Source: Taxillus chinensis (taxonomy: Eukaryota > Streptophyta > Magnoliopsida > Santalales > Loranthaceae). From it: DNA of 64,000 nt. Position numbers and translations under genes: made by a program. This document shows, one piece after another, positions 1 through 12,000 of the stretch (position 1 is its first letter; each line of letters opens with the position of its first letter). The notes under the pieces are model-generated. The model made no database searches and was not told the origin of the DNA. It saw only the letters and a program-made list of their open reading frames with translations. The DNA is taken from assembly GCA_023512835.1 (NCBI GenBank), contig CM042090.1:52997365-53061364 (forward strand). The letters are read 5' to 3'.

Positions 1-294
1 CGAATCAACTTAACCTTCTCAGTAGCCTCTTGAACCATCTGTGGTCCCAAGAGAGCGGCCTCTCCTACCTCAGTCCAACACAACGGTGATCGGCACGGTC
101 TGCCATACAACGCCTCAAAAGGAGCCATCCCAATGGACGCCTAAAAACTGTTGTTGTAGGCAAACTCCACCAAAGGAAGGTGAGTTGCCCACGAACCCCC
201 GAAATCTAACACACAGGCCCGCAACATGTCCTCCAAGGTCTGATTTGTCCTCTCCGTCTGGCCATCAGTCTCAAGGTGAAAGGCCGTACTCAAG
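1..294 (-). pseudogene. pol: gypsy integrase C-terminal part
   Basis: It continues the integrase in another frame: [17 protein letters not shown], with the catalytic Glu in QTERTN, then [12 protein letters not shown] followed by an in-frame TAG. The element runs off the left edge of the window. Confidence 0.85.
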
Positions 295-1713
295 TTAAGT
301 TTTGTTCCCATAGCCTCCTACAAACCTTCCCAAAAAACGGGAAGTGAACCTCGAGTCTCTGTCGGACACAATCGACGATGGCACCCCATGCAGTCGCACA
401 ATCTCGTTCACATACAGCTGACTCAAAACCCCGATGGAATCCCGCTCGTGGACAGCTAGAAAATGGGCCGACTTGGTGAGTTGATCCACAATCACCCAAA
501 TCATATCCTTCCTCCCAGTGGTGGGCGGAAGACCAGTCACAAAGTCCATCGCGATGTGGTCCCACTTCCACTCCGCTATTGGCAACGGCTGTAACATGCC
601 TGCCGGCCGCTGATGCTCAGCTTTTACTTGTTGACAAGTGAGGCACCTCGAAACAAAAGCAGCGACGTCACGTTTCATCCCAGGCCACCAGAAATGCCCC
701 CGAAGCGCATGGTACATCTTCGTGCTCCCTAGATGCACAACAACTCTAGATTGATGAAACTCCTTCATCACCTTATCCCTGAGAGAAGAAGCTACTACCA
801 AACGCCCTTGAAAAGACAACTCATGCTCAGGACCCTCTGCCCAGTCCTCCGATAGTTCGCCAGCCTCAATACGGGCACAGAGAATCTCACACTCAATATC
901 ACCCAACTGTCCCTCCCGGACTCGCTGATACAACTCGGGTATAACCACCATAGGACCCAGGACCGTCCTACCATCATCAGCCACAGGCTGCAACTGTAAC
1001 ATGGCCAACTGCTCCATCAGCTTCCACTCCCTCACGTCCACCTCAGCCTTCCCTTTCCCGCTTAACGCATCAGCCACAACATTGCCCTTGCCTGGGGTAT
1101 AGGCAAGGGTAAAGTCAAAGGTCTGCAGATACTCCACCCATCTCCTCTGTCTCAGATTCAAGTCCTTCTGAGTAAAGATGTACTGAAGGCTCTTGTGATC
1201 CGAGAACACTACAAACTTCTCCCCCAAGAGGTAGTGCTGCCAGCTCTTCAGGGCGAAGATGACAGTCGCCAACTCAAGGTCATGGGTAGGATAATTCTGC
1301 TCGTGAGGCTTCAACTGCCTCGATCCATAGGCTACCACACTATGCTCCTGCATAAGCACACACCCCAAACCAACCCTGGACGCATCGCAAAATACCTCAT
1401 ACGGAATATCCTCCCTAGGCAACCTCAACACAGGTGCAGTGGTCAAACGGGCTTTGAGAGTCTCAAACTCCTGCTGGCACTTGTCCGTCCACTCAAACTT
1501 CACTCCTTTCCTAGTCAATGCCGTCATAGGAGCCGCCAAACGGGAGAACCCCTCTACAAAACGACAATAGTACCCCGCCAAGCGAAGAAAGCTACGGATC
1601 TCAAAAACGTTGGTTGGCCTCGCCCACGATGCCACGACCTCAATCTTGGCCGGGTCCACCCTAACTCCCTCAGTGACACCACATGGCCAAGAAAGTGAAC
1701 CTCCTGCAGCCAA
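295..1713 (-). CDS. pol: gypsy RT connection, RNase H and integrase (open segment)
   Basis: A 472-codon open stretch. RT thumb with [16 protein letters not shown], RNase H with [29 protein letters not shown] and [10 protein letters not shown], then integrase with the HHCC region (CLTCQQVK) and catalytic Asp motifs MDFVTGLPP and SDRDSRF. The start is not a real initiation site; this is the middle of a Gag-Pol polyprotein. The frame ends by a shift at about 300. Confidence 0.9.
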   Translation of the reverse strand: MAAGGSLSWPCGVTEGVRVDPAKIEVVASWARPTNVFEIRSFLRLAGYYCRFVEGFSRLAAPMTALTRKGVKFEWTDKCQQEFETLKARLTTAPVLRLPREDIPYEVFCDASRVGLGCVLMQEHSVVAYGSRQLKPHEQNYPTHDLELATVIFALKSWQHYLLGEKFVVFSDHKSLQYIFTQKDLNLRQRRWVEYLQTFDFTLAYTPGKGNVVADALSGKGKAEVDVREWKLMEQLAMLQLQPVADDGRTVLGPMVVIPELYQRVREGQLGDIECEILCARIEAGELSEDWAEGPEHELSFQGRLVVASSLRDKVMKEFHQSRVVVHLGSTKMYHALRGHFWWPGMKRDVAAFVSRCLTCQQVKAEHQRPAGMLQPLPIAEWKWDHIAMDFVTGLPPTTGRKDMIWVIVDQLTKSAHFLAVHERDSIGVLSQLYVNEIVRLHGVPSSIVSDRDSRFTSRFLGRFVGGYGNKT

Positions 1714-2660
1714 AACTCACACTTGCTAAACTTAGCAAACAATCGCTGGTCCCTCAAGGTTTGCTACATTGTTGCCAAATGCTCCACATGCTCCCTCTCG
1801 GTCTTGGAATACACCACGATATCATCAATAAACACCACCACAAACGAATCCAAGTATGGAGCAAAGACCTGGTTCATCAAATGCATGAATACCGCTGGCG
1901 CATTAGTGAGCCCGAAAGGCATCACTACCCACTCATAATGCCCATACCGCACCGAAAAGCCGTCTTAGGGATGTCCTCCTCCCTAAACCCGAGCCGGTGA
2001 TACCCCGACCGTAAATCTATCTTGGAAAACCACCTGGGCCCTACTCAATTGGTCAAACAGGTCATCTATCCGAGGCAACGGATACTTGTTCTTCACAATC
2101 CAATTCAGCTTCCCGTAGTCGATGCAGAGACGAAGTGTGCCATTTGCCTTCTTAGCAAAGAGCACCGGAGCACCCCAAGGTGAGGTACTCGGTCTAATAT
2201 ACCCCTGGCCCACCAACTCCTCGATTTGCCTCTGAAGCTCCCTCAACTCGGCTAGCCCCATACGATACGCTACTTGGAAATCGGACCCGTCCCCGGCACC
2301 AACTCAATGATGAACTCCACACTCCTCTTAGGTGGCAAACTCCTCAACTCTTCGGAAAACCACAAAAAACCCGAAATTGGTCCACAAACAGGGCCACACC
2401 CTCTTTTCCACCTTCCCTTCCCCAAAGGCACCCGTGGGTAATGGCACCCCCCCTCCAACACCCTGCCCCGGCTCGACTCGCCACACAATCCCCTCCCCTT
2501 GCAGGGTACAAGAGATTCCTACGGGTGACCGAAGGATACCGCCGCCGATAACGTCATCTTGGCACAGGAAAGCCATAAGCCAATCCATACCCAATATCGG
2601 GTCAAAAGTACGCAAAGGCATCCATGCAAATCGAAGCTCGGCTCCCATCACCCATGGTTA
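1714..2660 (-). pseudogene. pol: gypsy protease and RT N-terminal part, frameshifted
   Basis: From right to left: the protease end with FDPILGMDWL (2328-2651), the RT fingers with [17 protein letters not shown] (1983-2261), and the RT palm with [12 protein letters not shown] and the catalytic FIDDIVVYS (1764-1952). Three frames are used, so at least two indels separate them. The metal-binding DD pair itself is intact. Confidence 0.88.
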
Positions 2661-2779
2661 CACACAATTGCGACAAACGTGTCACACCTCAATCACCTCC
2701 CACCGGAGACTCTACAACTAAGGGCCTCTCCGCCTCAACACTGTTAACCCCAAGCCCTCAACTTGCTCTATAGCCTATA

Positions 2780-4260
2780 AAAGAACGCGATGCCCGTATC
2801 GAAAAAACAGCAAGCATGCGGGAGATCAAAAGAGTACCTCTAACCACCGATGGTCCTGCTCCCTCCTCTGCCGGCGAGGTGGTAGCTCGGCCTCCTCCTG
2901 GGGTGTCGCATTCGGTGCAAACACCCTCCCTTGGCCCGTGCCACTGGTCGGCTCACTCACGGGCGGCTCCCGCCCCTTCGCCTCTAGCATCGCCTCGCTG
3001 TCGCTCGGCCTCCCCGAGGTTGGGTCCGCCGGATCCTGCCTGGCTGTCCTGCCACCGACCTGGTCTCGCCTGGTGCACGGAAGCTAGCATCACTCCTCAT
3101 GCCTTGGATGCCCGCCCCCGCTCCCCGGTTGCCACTCCTGCAAACCCGGCGCAAATGGCCCTCTCGTCCCAATTGTTGCATCGCCGGTCCTTCTTGGCGC
3201 TCCACTCCCCAAGTGACCCGCTCCCCCCAGCGGTGACAACCGCTAGGTAGACCCCCAGATGGACCACCCTGTCTTCCGCCGCCAAAGGTGACTCCTGGGG
3301 TTCACGGATGTCCGACCCCTTGCGAAATCGCTATCTCTCTCCTCCGTCTTGACCTCTTGGGCCCTGCATCTCGATCGGGCCCACTCGCAACTGGTGACCC
3401 CCGTGGGCCGCCTCCCATCATCCGGCTCTCTCTCGGCTATCGGGACGTCTCCACAACCTCAGCATAGGTCTTCATCTTCAAGCGTAGAATGCCACCCTCT
3501 ACCTAAGGGCGGCCTAAGGCCCAAGTGAACTTGTGGGCCTTGCGCGCCCCCCGTCCTCCCTTGCCACGGTCTCGGGAGCAAACCTACTCAAGCTCTGGAA
3601 CTCCCGCTCATACTCGGGTACCGTCCCGGATCCCCCGCCCCGGCATACCGAATTCCACCCTCTTTCGCCATCTCATCGATTTGGGAAGAACTCATCATGG
3701 AAGAGTTGCAAGAACTCCTCCCAAAGCATGAGTTGCACCGCCGGCTCCCCGCGACACTCGTCCACCACTCCAAGCATCCCCCTCCAGTGCCGAATGGCGG
3801 TGGCCGCACCTTATCCTCCTCCCGGGGCAGGAGAAAGGAGAACACTGCTCGATCCGCCTCAACCTCGCTCGCCTACCACGGGATCCCTTCCCCTTGAATC
3901 CGGAGGTTGTTCCTTTCGAACCGTGTCACCACGTCATCCTCTGCCGAGTCGGTACACCACCCGGCGAACCTCACGCTCACGAGGCGCTCCCCCCTCCGGT
4001 GGTGGTGGTGGCACCACCGTCTTTGCCATCTCACGGCGCACCTCCTCCCGAACCTCTCCCGCCCGCATTCCCTCCCGTAGCTCTCGTACTTCCAATTGGA
4101 TGCCTTCTCGTAGCTGTGCCCAGCAACACGCATGCCCTCCAACGGACTGTCCCGCACCCGGACCCTCATGGGCAAATGACTCATCGCCCATCGCCCGGAC
4201 GCACGTGTCTTTTCTCCTCGCGGCATTCTTACTACCAGTAGAAGCACAAACGTCAAAACA
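2780..4260 (-). pseudogene. gag: gypsy gag, frameshifted
   Basis: Gag signatures occur in several minus frames: EFLQLFHDEFFPNR near 3670-3720, EYEREFQSLSRFAPE near 3570-3620, and an acidic/basic N-terminal part up to about 4230. A CCHC zinc-knuckle pattern at about 3139-3181 is broken by one missing base in its second Cys codon. No single frame spans the gene, so it is a pseudogene. Confidence 0.7.
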
Positions 4261-4616
4261 AATTTATAATCTATCGCGTCACTACCTCGCCCCACTGATC
4301 AATTCCTCTATCCATGACTTACACACATACATTGTATCAATCACATTTCACGGTTCGATACGCTTGCCAAACAAATCGAGTTGCACATTTCACACTTAAT
4401 CATGTTATCCACAATTTCCATAGTTTAGCACCCATTCACAACAAATGCAACTAGTGCCCTAATGCCATGCATGCAAATCCTACCACAAGACTGGACTACC
4501 CTAAGTACACCTTGGAGGCTCAAAGAGGACCATGTTGATCGGGCATGTCCCTCCAGTCCCCCCGCTCCTCCAAAGGACTTAGGATAACCAGGTCCGCCCC
4601 TACCCTAGGCCACTAG

Positions 4617-4633
4617 ACCATGCTCGATACCAT
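4617..4633 (-). other. Primer binding site of the gypsy element
   Basis: Directly inside the LTR, minus strand reads TGGTATCGAGCATGG, close to the standard plant initiator tRNA-Met primer site TGGTATCAGAGC with an internal change. It marks the 5' side and therefore the minus orientation. Confidence 0.75.
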
Positions 4634-5140
4634 ATTGTCACGCCCGGATTTCCGACCCGGGGAAACTAGTACGTGACTCCCCGTTCACCCACACGGAGGG
4701 CAAAGGGGTTTAATTCTTGGATGCCACACAAGCAAAACTAACAATTACAATAAACAAACAAGCCACATCTTTATTTAATTTCATACATCAAAGGGGTCAC
4801 AAACCAACCATGTTCCATACAACAATTCAATCCCTTTTTACATCCCCCCCCTTTTGGGGTTACATAAATTATAAAATTACATTACTGAAGTGAATAATAA
4901 AATGAAGATGGTCTTCCACCTTGGTGTATCCACCTAACGCCCGTAAGTCCCTGGAAAACAAGCAAACACGGTAGGAGGGTGAGCAACCACGCTCGGTAGG
5001 GATCAAGTCTCCCCAACCCTTCTCATGTTCCTAGCGGCTACATGCATGTGCACGGGTGTAGAGATGTGGCGTATTAGGAAAATAAAGCATTTCACACAAC
5101 TAACCTGACCCACACCGACTAACAAACCACATCTCAAGCA

Positions 5141-5450
5141 AGTAATTTAACCGCCTCTTCAGGCCACTGGTTTAACCGCCACTCAGGCAAAGTAATTTAA
5201 CCGCCTCTTCAGGCCAGATACCACAGTCATGCACACAACATACACCACGGTCACTCAAGCATAAAACCAAACACTTGGTGTGCACCCGTTCACAAGTGCA
5301 CAAACCCAACCATTCAGGCAATAGAACAAACACCCAGCATGCATACATACACCAAATCACAAGTCCAGCCACACAGGCATATTATCAAATATGTACTAGG
5401 CATATACACACAGCAATATTCACACAGGCATTTCATCGAACATGTAACAT
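5141..5450. repeat. Degenerate tandem subrepeats in the LTR leader
   Basis: The unit AGTAATTTAACCGCCTCTTC plus AGGCCA occurs at about 5141 and 5191, with a shorter variant between. It passes into further 60-70-bp degenerate units that share CACACAGGCA-like motifs up to about 5450. Such subrepeats are common in long plant LTRs. Confidence 0.6.
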
Positions 5451-5811
5451 GCACTGACCAACCAACAACAGAATCACACCAAAATGCCATTGAAGGCCAA
5501 CATCCATATAGGAGATCACACCTATATGGATTTATATATATATATATATATATATATAATAGCAGGTATAGACTAAATTCTACCTAAGAACCCTAGGATA
5601 GAGAGGGATTAGCAAGAACAGAACCCCAACCTCAAGTAAAACGCAACAACACAGCAATATTCTGTTCCCACGCCGAACGCCGTCCACCCACGAGACACTG
5701 ACCACCCACGCAAGACGCCCGGCAGCAACTAGGAGCTCTCCTTTCCTCTCTCTCTGCGACAGCTGGTGGAGCAACAAACCCCTAAACCTAAAACAGAGGG
5801 GCTTCTCCTCC

Positions 5812-5819
5812 TTATATAG
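5812..5819 (-). promoter_or_regulatory. LTR TATA box
   Basis: Minus strand reads CCTATATAAGG inside the LTR. Transcription would start about 30 bp lower, near 5780, and run into R/U5 and gag. Its position between upstream palindromes/G-boxes and the long leader fits a retrotransposon core promoter. Activity is inferred. Confidence 0.6.
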
Positions 5820-5829
5820 GCAACACAAC

Positions 5830-5888
5830 ATCAAAACGACGTAGTTTTGATTAAGTGAATCCCAGCATCAAAACGACGTAGTTTTGAT
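5830..5888. promoter_or_regulatory. Twin 22-bp palindromic repeats upstream of the LTR TATA
   Basis: Two identical copies at 5830-5851 and 5867-5888. Each has arms ATCAAAAC and GTTTTGAT around the core GACGTA (contains ACGT, a bZIP-type core). They lie immediately upstream of the TATA box on the minus strand, as expected for enhancer or transcription-factor sites. Function is inferred. Confidence 0.5.
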
Positions 5889-6026
5889 GGAACAAGCTAT
5901 GACCTTCCTACATCCATACACACCAAAATACTCACTATTTGAACTTGGTCCTTTAGGAAGAAATCATCAGCAAAACAAAAGGAAGACAACCATGCAAAAA
6001 CATGCCTGCACGCGAAAAGCCCATCT

Positions 6027-6155
6027 CACGTGCATTCTCGTGTGCAGCTCCAAATGGCCTAGAATTTTTCCATAAGCCTTAGAACAACATCAGGAAGGCT
6101 CCCATGCAAAATATCACTGCACGTGAAAATCCATTCTCACGTGCATTCTCACGTG
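6027..6155. promoter_or_regulatory. Cluster of four G-boxes (CACGTG) in U3
   Basis: Perfect CACGTG hexamers at 6027-6032, 6120-6125, 6138-6143 and 6150-6155, within a partly duplicated segment of U3. G-boxes bind plant bZIP and bHLH factors, so the LTR may respond to stress or light. Only the motifs are seen; the response is inferred. Confidence 0.5.
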
Positions 6156-6294
6156 CTCTCCTTATTGGGCTCAAACTTTGCCTCTTGTTGCTCATCAACA
6201 TACAAGATGATTTAACTAAAGTGTGTGGAAAAAAAACCCCTTAAAACCCAACAATTTCCACTCAAAAGGCCACCCGCAAACACGGGTCATTACA

Positions 6295-8918
6295 GCTATA
6301 CTCAAATTTTTTAAAAAAGTATCGTCGCCAAACAAATTGCTTCGGCCATTTTCTGTATTTAAATGTTGAAAACGGCCGAAAACAATGAGCACCAAATGTC
6401 GCCTTACCTTTTCATTTGTTCAATTCTTTATTTTTTGATTTTTATCACGTGATTGGTTTTTCTTAAATCATAGTGTTCCACGTTTATTTATGAAATGTAA
6501 ATATAACAATCTGAATGCCATATAAATCTTCTTCCTTTGTTTTAATAGGAAATAAAATTACCTATATTGTGAGTTACGAGGAAATCTTTAATCTTGTATG
6601 AAATTGATTTTGGAAGATGAGTAATTTCAAATATAGAGAAATATTTATGATCTGATTTTGTTTTCAAAAAAAGTTTTTGTACATGCTATTTATAGAATTT
6701 TGGCCTTTAAAAAAACAAAAGTTCCTACACTCATTTAAAATATTTAACCAAATAATCTATGATTTATTTTGTCCTTTTTGCCTTTGAAGAATGAGATTCA
6801 AATTCAAATTCCTTCTTCGATAATAATAATATTAATATAAAAATATAGGAGTTTCAATTTATCTAAGACAATATTCGTTAAGATATTAAGATGGTATAAT
6901 TTATATTCAAAATGAACTTAATGACGAATGGAGAGGAAAAAGCATATACCGAATGGTGTATTTCATTAATAAATTAATGAAACTTATACTAAAAAGGAAC
7001 ACAATTTCAAACTACAGGATGTCATGATTTTAGTGTAAAATAATTTTGCAAATTCATTCCTTTCATAATTTGCTTTGCAAGTTTCAACTACGTGATTATG
7101 TATTTAAACACTTCAAGCATTCAAAGGTTAAAAATGAAAGAAGTAAGGAAAAAAAACATACAGGCAATTTATTTGATAATAATAATTAATCACAGGGCTA
7201 GGGTACGTAGGGGTGCAGGCCGAAGGGTGGGGGGAGCCGTGATCCATGTGGATGGAGACGGGGGAGGCTGGCAGCTGGTGGCACAGGGGTGGAGGGGATT
7301 TAGCCGGGGGCAGGGCAGGTGGAGGCATAGGTTGTGGGGAAGTTAGTGGGAGGGAGGTGTAATGCAGAGGTGGGGTGACGCATGGAGGGAAAGCAGCGGG
7401 TGGAGGGAGGCGTGATGCGTGGGAGGAAGGCAGCAGGTAGAGAGAGGCGTGACACGGGTGGAGGGAAAGCAACGGGTGGAGGGAGGCACAGTGCAAGGGT
7501 GGGGCGTGATGCGATGCAAGCAGGAGAGATAACGCAACACAAGGAGTAAAGGGTGACAATTTAAAAGGTATATTGAGAGTTTTAAAGGAAGAAGAGGTGT
7601 GAAACTGATGTGACACAACTATAAATTTAAGTATATTTAAATAAAATTATAACCGTAAATAAATTTAACTAATGCAATATCTAATTTATTGGAATAATTT
7701 TTTAGTCAAATATAACTTTAACAATTGATATAACCAAGCTATTGGAGATGTCCTCCCCTCCTCAAATGTCATATCCACCATCGAGAATGGATTTAAACTT
7801 AAACCAACATCATGAGTCTTACATTATTCTATACAAGAGGCCTCAATGCTCATTCACTTGACCCAATCACAATCCCTCTAAAGGAAATTTCTTAATCCCA
7901 TATAAGGAATTTCTACATTCCATGAAGAGAGTTTAGCGTAATAACCAAATCATAATATTTATCATAGTATAATCTCAAAATGACAATAATATAACATATT
8001 TCCCACTTTCATCATACAACAACAAAACATATCTACTTTTTATTTGCATAGACACGTGAACTCATACAAGCATATTTATTAGCAAAACATAAAACATACC
8101 CCCACTTTTGTCTCTAGAATAAAATTCACGCACTACAACTCAAATCTCCATAATTGACCTCACAAACAATCCAAAAAGAACTCCCTCAACATAATTCTAG
8201 TAAGTTGATAACAAACAAAAAACAGAGAGAAATACTTCAGTTAGGTAAAACGATGGTCTAAAGAATTTTGCCCGACCATTTATCCAACCAAGGTTGTTAT
8301 CATTTTAAACAAATAGCTAACTTGAATACCTAAAAAACAACACCAATTTAACGCTAATGAGAATCATATAGAAAAAAATTATAATTTTTCAAAGTTAAAA
8401 AAGCTAAATGCACAACTTAACTGTTACCCAACCGTTGACCTGACCAGAAACTTTTTTATGATCATAACTCACGAAATCATTGTACTTCTTGTAACCAAAT
8501 CGTACTCCCCCAAACGTTTCCTAATTGCTACTAAAGGTCTAAACACAACTCTGAACGCTTCAAATCCTCTTAACCCAACCTTTTGAAATGTGAAATTTTT
8601 CAAAAGCGACCAAAAAAAAAAAACAAAAAAAACAAAACAAAAAACTAGCGCTTCCGCAGCACTTTCGATCCATGAAAAAATCCCAAATGCCATGAGATTG
8701 TCACATATACCTGTATTTTATGCTCAACAAGAAATGCAAATGCTAAGGGGGAAGTTTCCACTTTTTTCCAGTGACCAACGGATAAGAGGAATGTTACAAA
8801 TTTTTCTACATCAATGGTTAAAAAAAAAAAAAATCTTGCCGCATAATTTTTTCAGACAAATGAGGTGAATACAAATTTACAAATATAAATTCTTTCTCAT
8901 CGATATGGACATATATCC
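6295..8918. other. AT-rich 3' flank with a G-rich MITE-like island
   Basis: No gene is visible. 6295-7160 and 7620-8900 are AT-rich. 7190-7550 is strikingly G-rich on plus, with GGAGGGAGGCGTGATGCG-like units. The right terminus TTGGAGATGTCC at about 7742-7753 resembles the ends of the Tourist-like MITE at 24900. The left end was not found. The host gene's 3' UTR should lie just left of 8919. Confidence 0.4.
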
Positions 8919-9092
8919 CTAAGCACCAGACCTGGGTATCTTGTATTGCTTTTTCAGAAAATGAGAAGCCTCCGAATCACTGCGGTGGCATAAAATTCTC
9001 AACACTGTCTGCGTATCAACACCTATTTTCCCTCTACTACCGTGAATCTCTAAACCACTCGCAGATCTTAAGTCCTCAATGAGTTCTCGGGT
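8919..9092 (-). CDS. PATROL1: Unc-13 homologue last exon with stop
   Basis: 174 nt including TAG, residues 856-912, landmarks [16 protein letters not shown] and [12 protein letters not shown], ending [11 protein letters not shown]. Acceptor CTGCAG. The C-terminus has the usual family length and ending, so the gene is complete at its 3' side. Confidence 0.93.
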   Translation of the reverse strand, partial: TRELIEDLRSASGLEIHGSRGKIGVDTQTVLRILCHRSDSEASHFLKKQYKIPRSGA

Positions 9093-12000
9093 CTGCAGCC
9101 AAACAAAATTGTACAAACATGATCCATTTTAGCCTAATTTGTATCAGCACAAAGATAGCGAAGGGATGCACACAACAAAAAACAGCAGAGTTCCACTTAA
9201 TGTATTTATTCAGGTTTTCATTCCGACCAGAAAACTTCTTTCTTCAGTATCAACATGGTTTATCAATGACACATCAGAAGTGGAGATTAAAGTAGTTGCA
9301 GTGGATGTTCATGTCAACCAGCTAGCCAATATGAAAGTTCATAATAAATGGACAAATGCCCCAATCCTTATTCATAATGAACTAACCCCAGCAATGAGAG
9401 ATATTTTTGTTAGACTATTACATGCATCAGATAGTTACCATTTGAACAAGATCATGAGAAAAATAAATTCTAACCTCATAGCCATGCAACTTAATTACAT
9501 TCCGAACCCACGTAACTTGATTTTCTACTACTCCTCGTGGAAGGCCATCCCCTCCAGAGATGAAGAATTCCTATATAAACATTCCCAGAGTAATTGTTTT
9601 AGGATTAGGTTAAACATTGTGAAAATATGAACAGACATCAAGGAATTAAGATATGAAAAATTAGGAACTAGTGGAGCAATCAGCGATGCTATTTGAGGGG
9701 TTACTGGCAATGGTAGATGTATACAATTCAGGCACAATCTTAAGTCAAAACTACAAAGTTTTTTGGAAACCCCTCCCCTACCAATATCTTTGCTGGGATC
9801 AGAACTGGTGACCTTAATTGATCTGATTATACACTAGGAAGATTTCCTTCCAAGGTATGCATATATACCTTTAGAAGCTCTAAATCGTCCTCCAGTAGAT
9901 TAACATCACCAGGGAAGAAAACACGAGAGGGGCCTCCATTTAAGATAACACGGAGTAAGCCATCCTAATAGAAAAATACAAATCAAATCAAGTGATATAA
10001 AAATAATAATTTTATGCATCACAGATAATATTAGTACTAATGCACAAACCAGTGATGCTTGAAGGAGACATGTAACAATACGATCCCTAAGTGGTTCCAC
10101 AATGATACCACAAAGTTGATTCAGTGCCTGCAGAAATTGACAATAAGATTACTCAATTTTAGAATTACCCTCAAACTTTAATCAAAACATACTGAGCTTT
10201 TTAATAAGTTAATTCACATTTCTGATATCTTAAATATTCAAACTAACAAATGGAACAACAATATAAAAGGACAAACTGGGATTGTCAGAGGTCAACCATA
10301 ACCAAAAAAGACATTGTATCCATCATCCCTATTGAAAATAGTATAATATCCCAAAAAGTGTCATACTATCCTAATTATATTCAAAAATAAATAAGTAAAT
10401 ATTTCACTGCAACTGGAACCATAAAGGTCCAACTATTTGCAGTTTTGGTCAACTGGACATTAGTAGACAATTTCCACATCTAACCTTCAAAAATAATTTT
10501 TATAAGAATGTAATGAAGCTTTCTTGATAAGTGATGACCATCATTTTTATAATAAAAGATAACAAATCTTTCAAAAATAAATTCATTATGTGCCGAATGC
10601 GGAAACAGTGGTTTATGGTTTGTAAACGAACCGAACCGAGCCGAGCAGTAAGGTGTTCGAGCTTTGTTTGATACTATTTATTAACGAACCGAGCCGAACA
10701 CAAACACTAAATCACCATGTTCATGTTCGTTTGTTAGTGTTCGCGAACAGTTCATTAGTGTTCACGAACAGCTTGCGAACACTCGTTCACGAACAGTGTT
10801 TACGAATACACCAACATACTTGTTCACGAACATTATATTTTTAATTTGTTTACAAACTTAAGATGTTCGCTCGTTTAATTGTTCATGAACTAAAATAACT
10901 AATTATTCAAAATTTATAAACAAATTAATTTGTTCATTCTTTTGTTCGCGAACTCAAGAGGTTATATATTTATTCGACTGTTTATGAATTAAAATACTAA
11001 TGATTCAAAATTTATAAACAAATATGCTCATTCATTTGTTTGTTTATGCAATTGTTTGTTTGTTTGTTCAACTGTTTATGAACATTTATTCATGAAATGC
11101 TATTCATGAATATCTATTCATGAATTAATTATTGATGTTCTCAAATATTGTTCGTAAATATAAATTGATGAACATATGTTTACGAATATTGTTTGCGAAC
11201 ACATGTTCACGAACATAAACGAGCCGAACACTGCCTTGTTCGTGTTCGTTCATTTATTTTCATGAACAAAGAAAGATTGTTCGCGAACATCACCTTTTTT
11301 AAACGAATGAACATAAACGATCTTTTATCGAACCAAATACGAGTTTGTTCGCGAACGTTTGATTCGTTTACAGTCCTACTTTCAAACATTCTCCATCATG
11401 AATGGACTAAAATACAAGACGTCTTAACCACCCTTATTCTGCAATTGCATCAATAAAAAGTGTCCTTTAAAAAAAAACTTACCAGATCAAGCGGATCAAT
11501 TAACGCTTCCATCCTAGATTGAACAACACTAGGCTTATACAAGCAGTCGATAAAAGGTTCCCTTAAATCCCAAAAAACAATCTTTGTTCCTAAAAAAGAA
11601 TAAAAATTAGATAGATAGGTAGGTAGCTGAGTATGCTTATGAAAATAAAAACAAGAGATGCATCTCTATTCTTACCAGTGAACTCACAAATTCGGTCAAT
11701 GGCTGAATTAATATCTTTCGAGCTTCCATCAAATGTATCCTTTTGTGTAAAACTTTTATGCTTCTCATCCATGGACCTCTCTAAATGGAAACCATAAATT
11801 CACAAACATAAATAAAAGTACAGCATTTTAACTAAAGGGATATACACAAATATATGGTGGAGCTTTGGCTTCATGGTTCTGCTTGGTGGCAAATGGATAT
11901 ACACAGACAGACATACATTCTGATTCTGCCAAGATCCATCAAATGTGTTTATTGTCTCTATTTTCATTAAATTGAAATGAATCTCCTATAGTGACCTTGA

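Larger units (their letters stand above)
1..6294 (-). mobile_element. Ty3/gypsy LTR retrotransposon, 5' part, decayed
   Basis: Reading on minus: 5' LTR (6294-4636), PBS, gag, protease, reverse transcriptase, RNase H and integrase, then the window edge. The PR-RT-RH-INT order defines Ty3/gypsy. The coding region is GC-rich compared with its AT-rich surroundings and carries several frameshifts, so the copy is not autonomous. Lineage (perhaps Tekay-like, from the long LTR) is a guess. The 3' LTR and TSD partner lie outside. It sits 2.6 kb downstream of the host gene's stop. Confidence 0.92.
4636..6294 (-). repeat. 5' LTR of the gypsy element (1659 bp)
   Basis: Bounded on plus by TGTCACGCCC at 4636 and CATTACA at 6294, so it starts TGTAATGACCCG on minus, with canonical TG...CA ends. 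It is followed on the internal side by a PBS. A TATA box at 5812-5819 splits it into a U3 of about 0.5 kb and a long R/U5 of about 1.15 kb. It contains tandem subrepeats (5141-5450) and a (TA)n tract (5531-5558). The second LTR is outside, so the boundaries rest on end motifs and the PBS. Confidence 0.85.

Noticed and set aside
3533..4399. 288-codon plus frame, Ser/Pro/Arg-rich
   Set aside because: Antisense of the gypsy gag; GC-rich shadow frame.
5531..5558. (TA)n tract as a promoter
   Set aside because: Simple repeat within U5; the better TATA box is at 5812-5819.
7128..7616. His/Pro/Ser-rich open frames in the G-rich island
   Set aside because: The same repeated text is open in several frames, as expected of biased composition, not of a gene.
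9139..9630. 163-codon plus frame
   Set aside because: It lies opposite exon 21 and an intron of the host gene; no similarity to known proteins.
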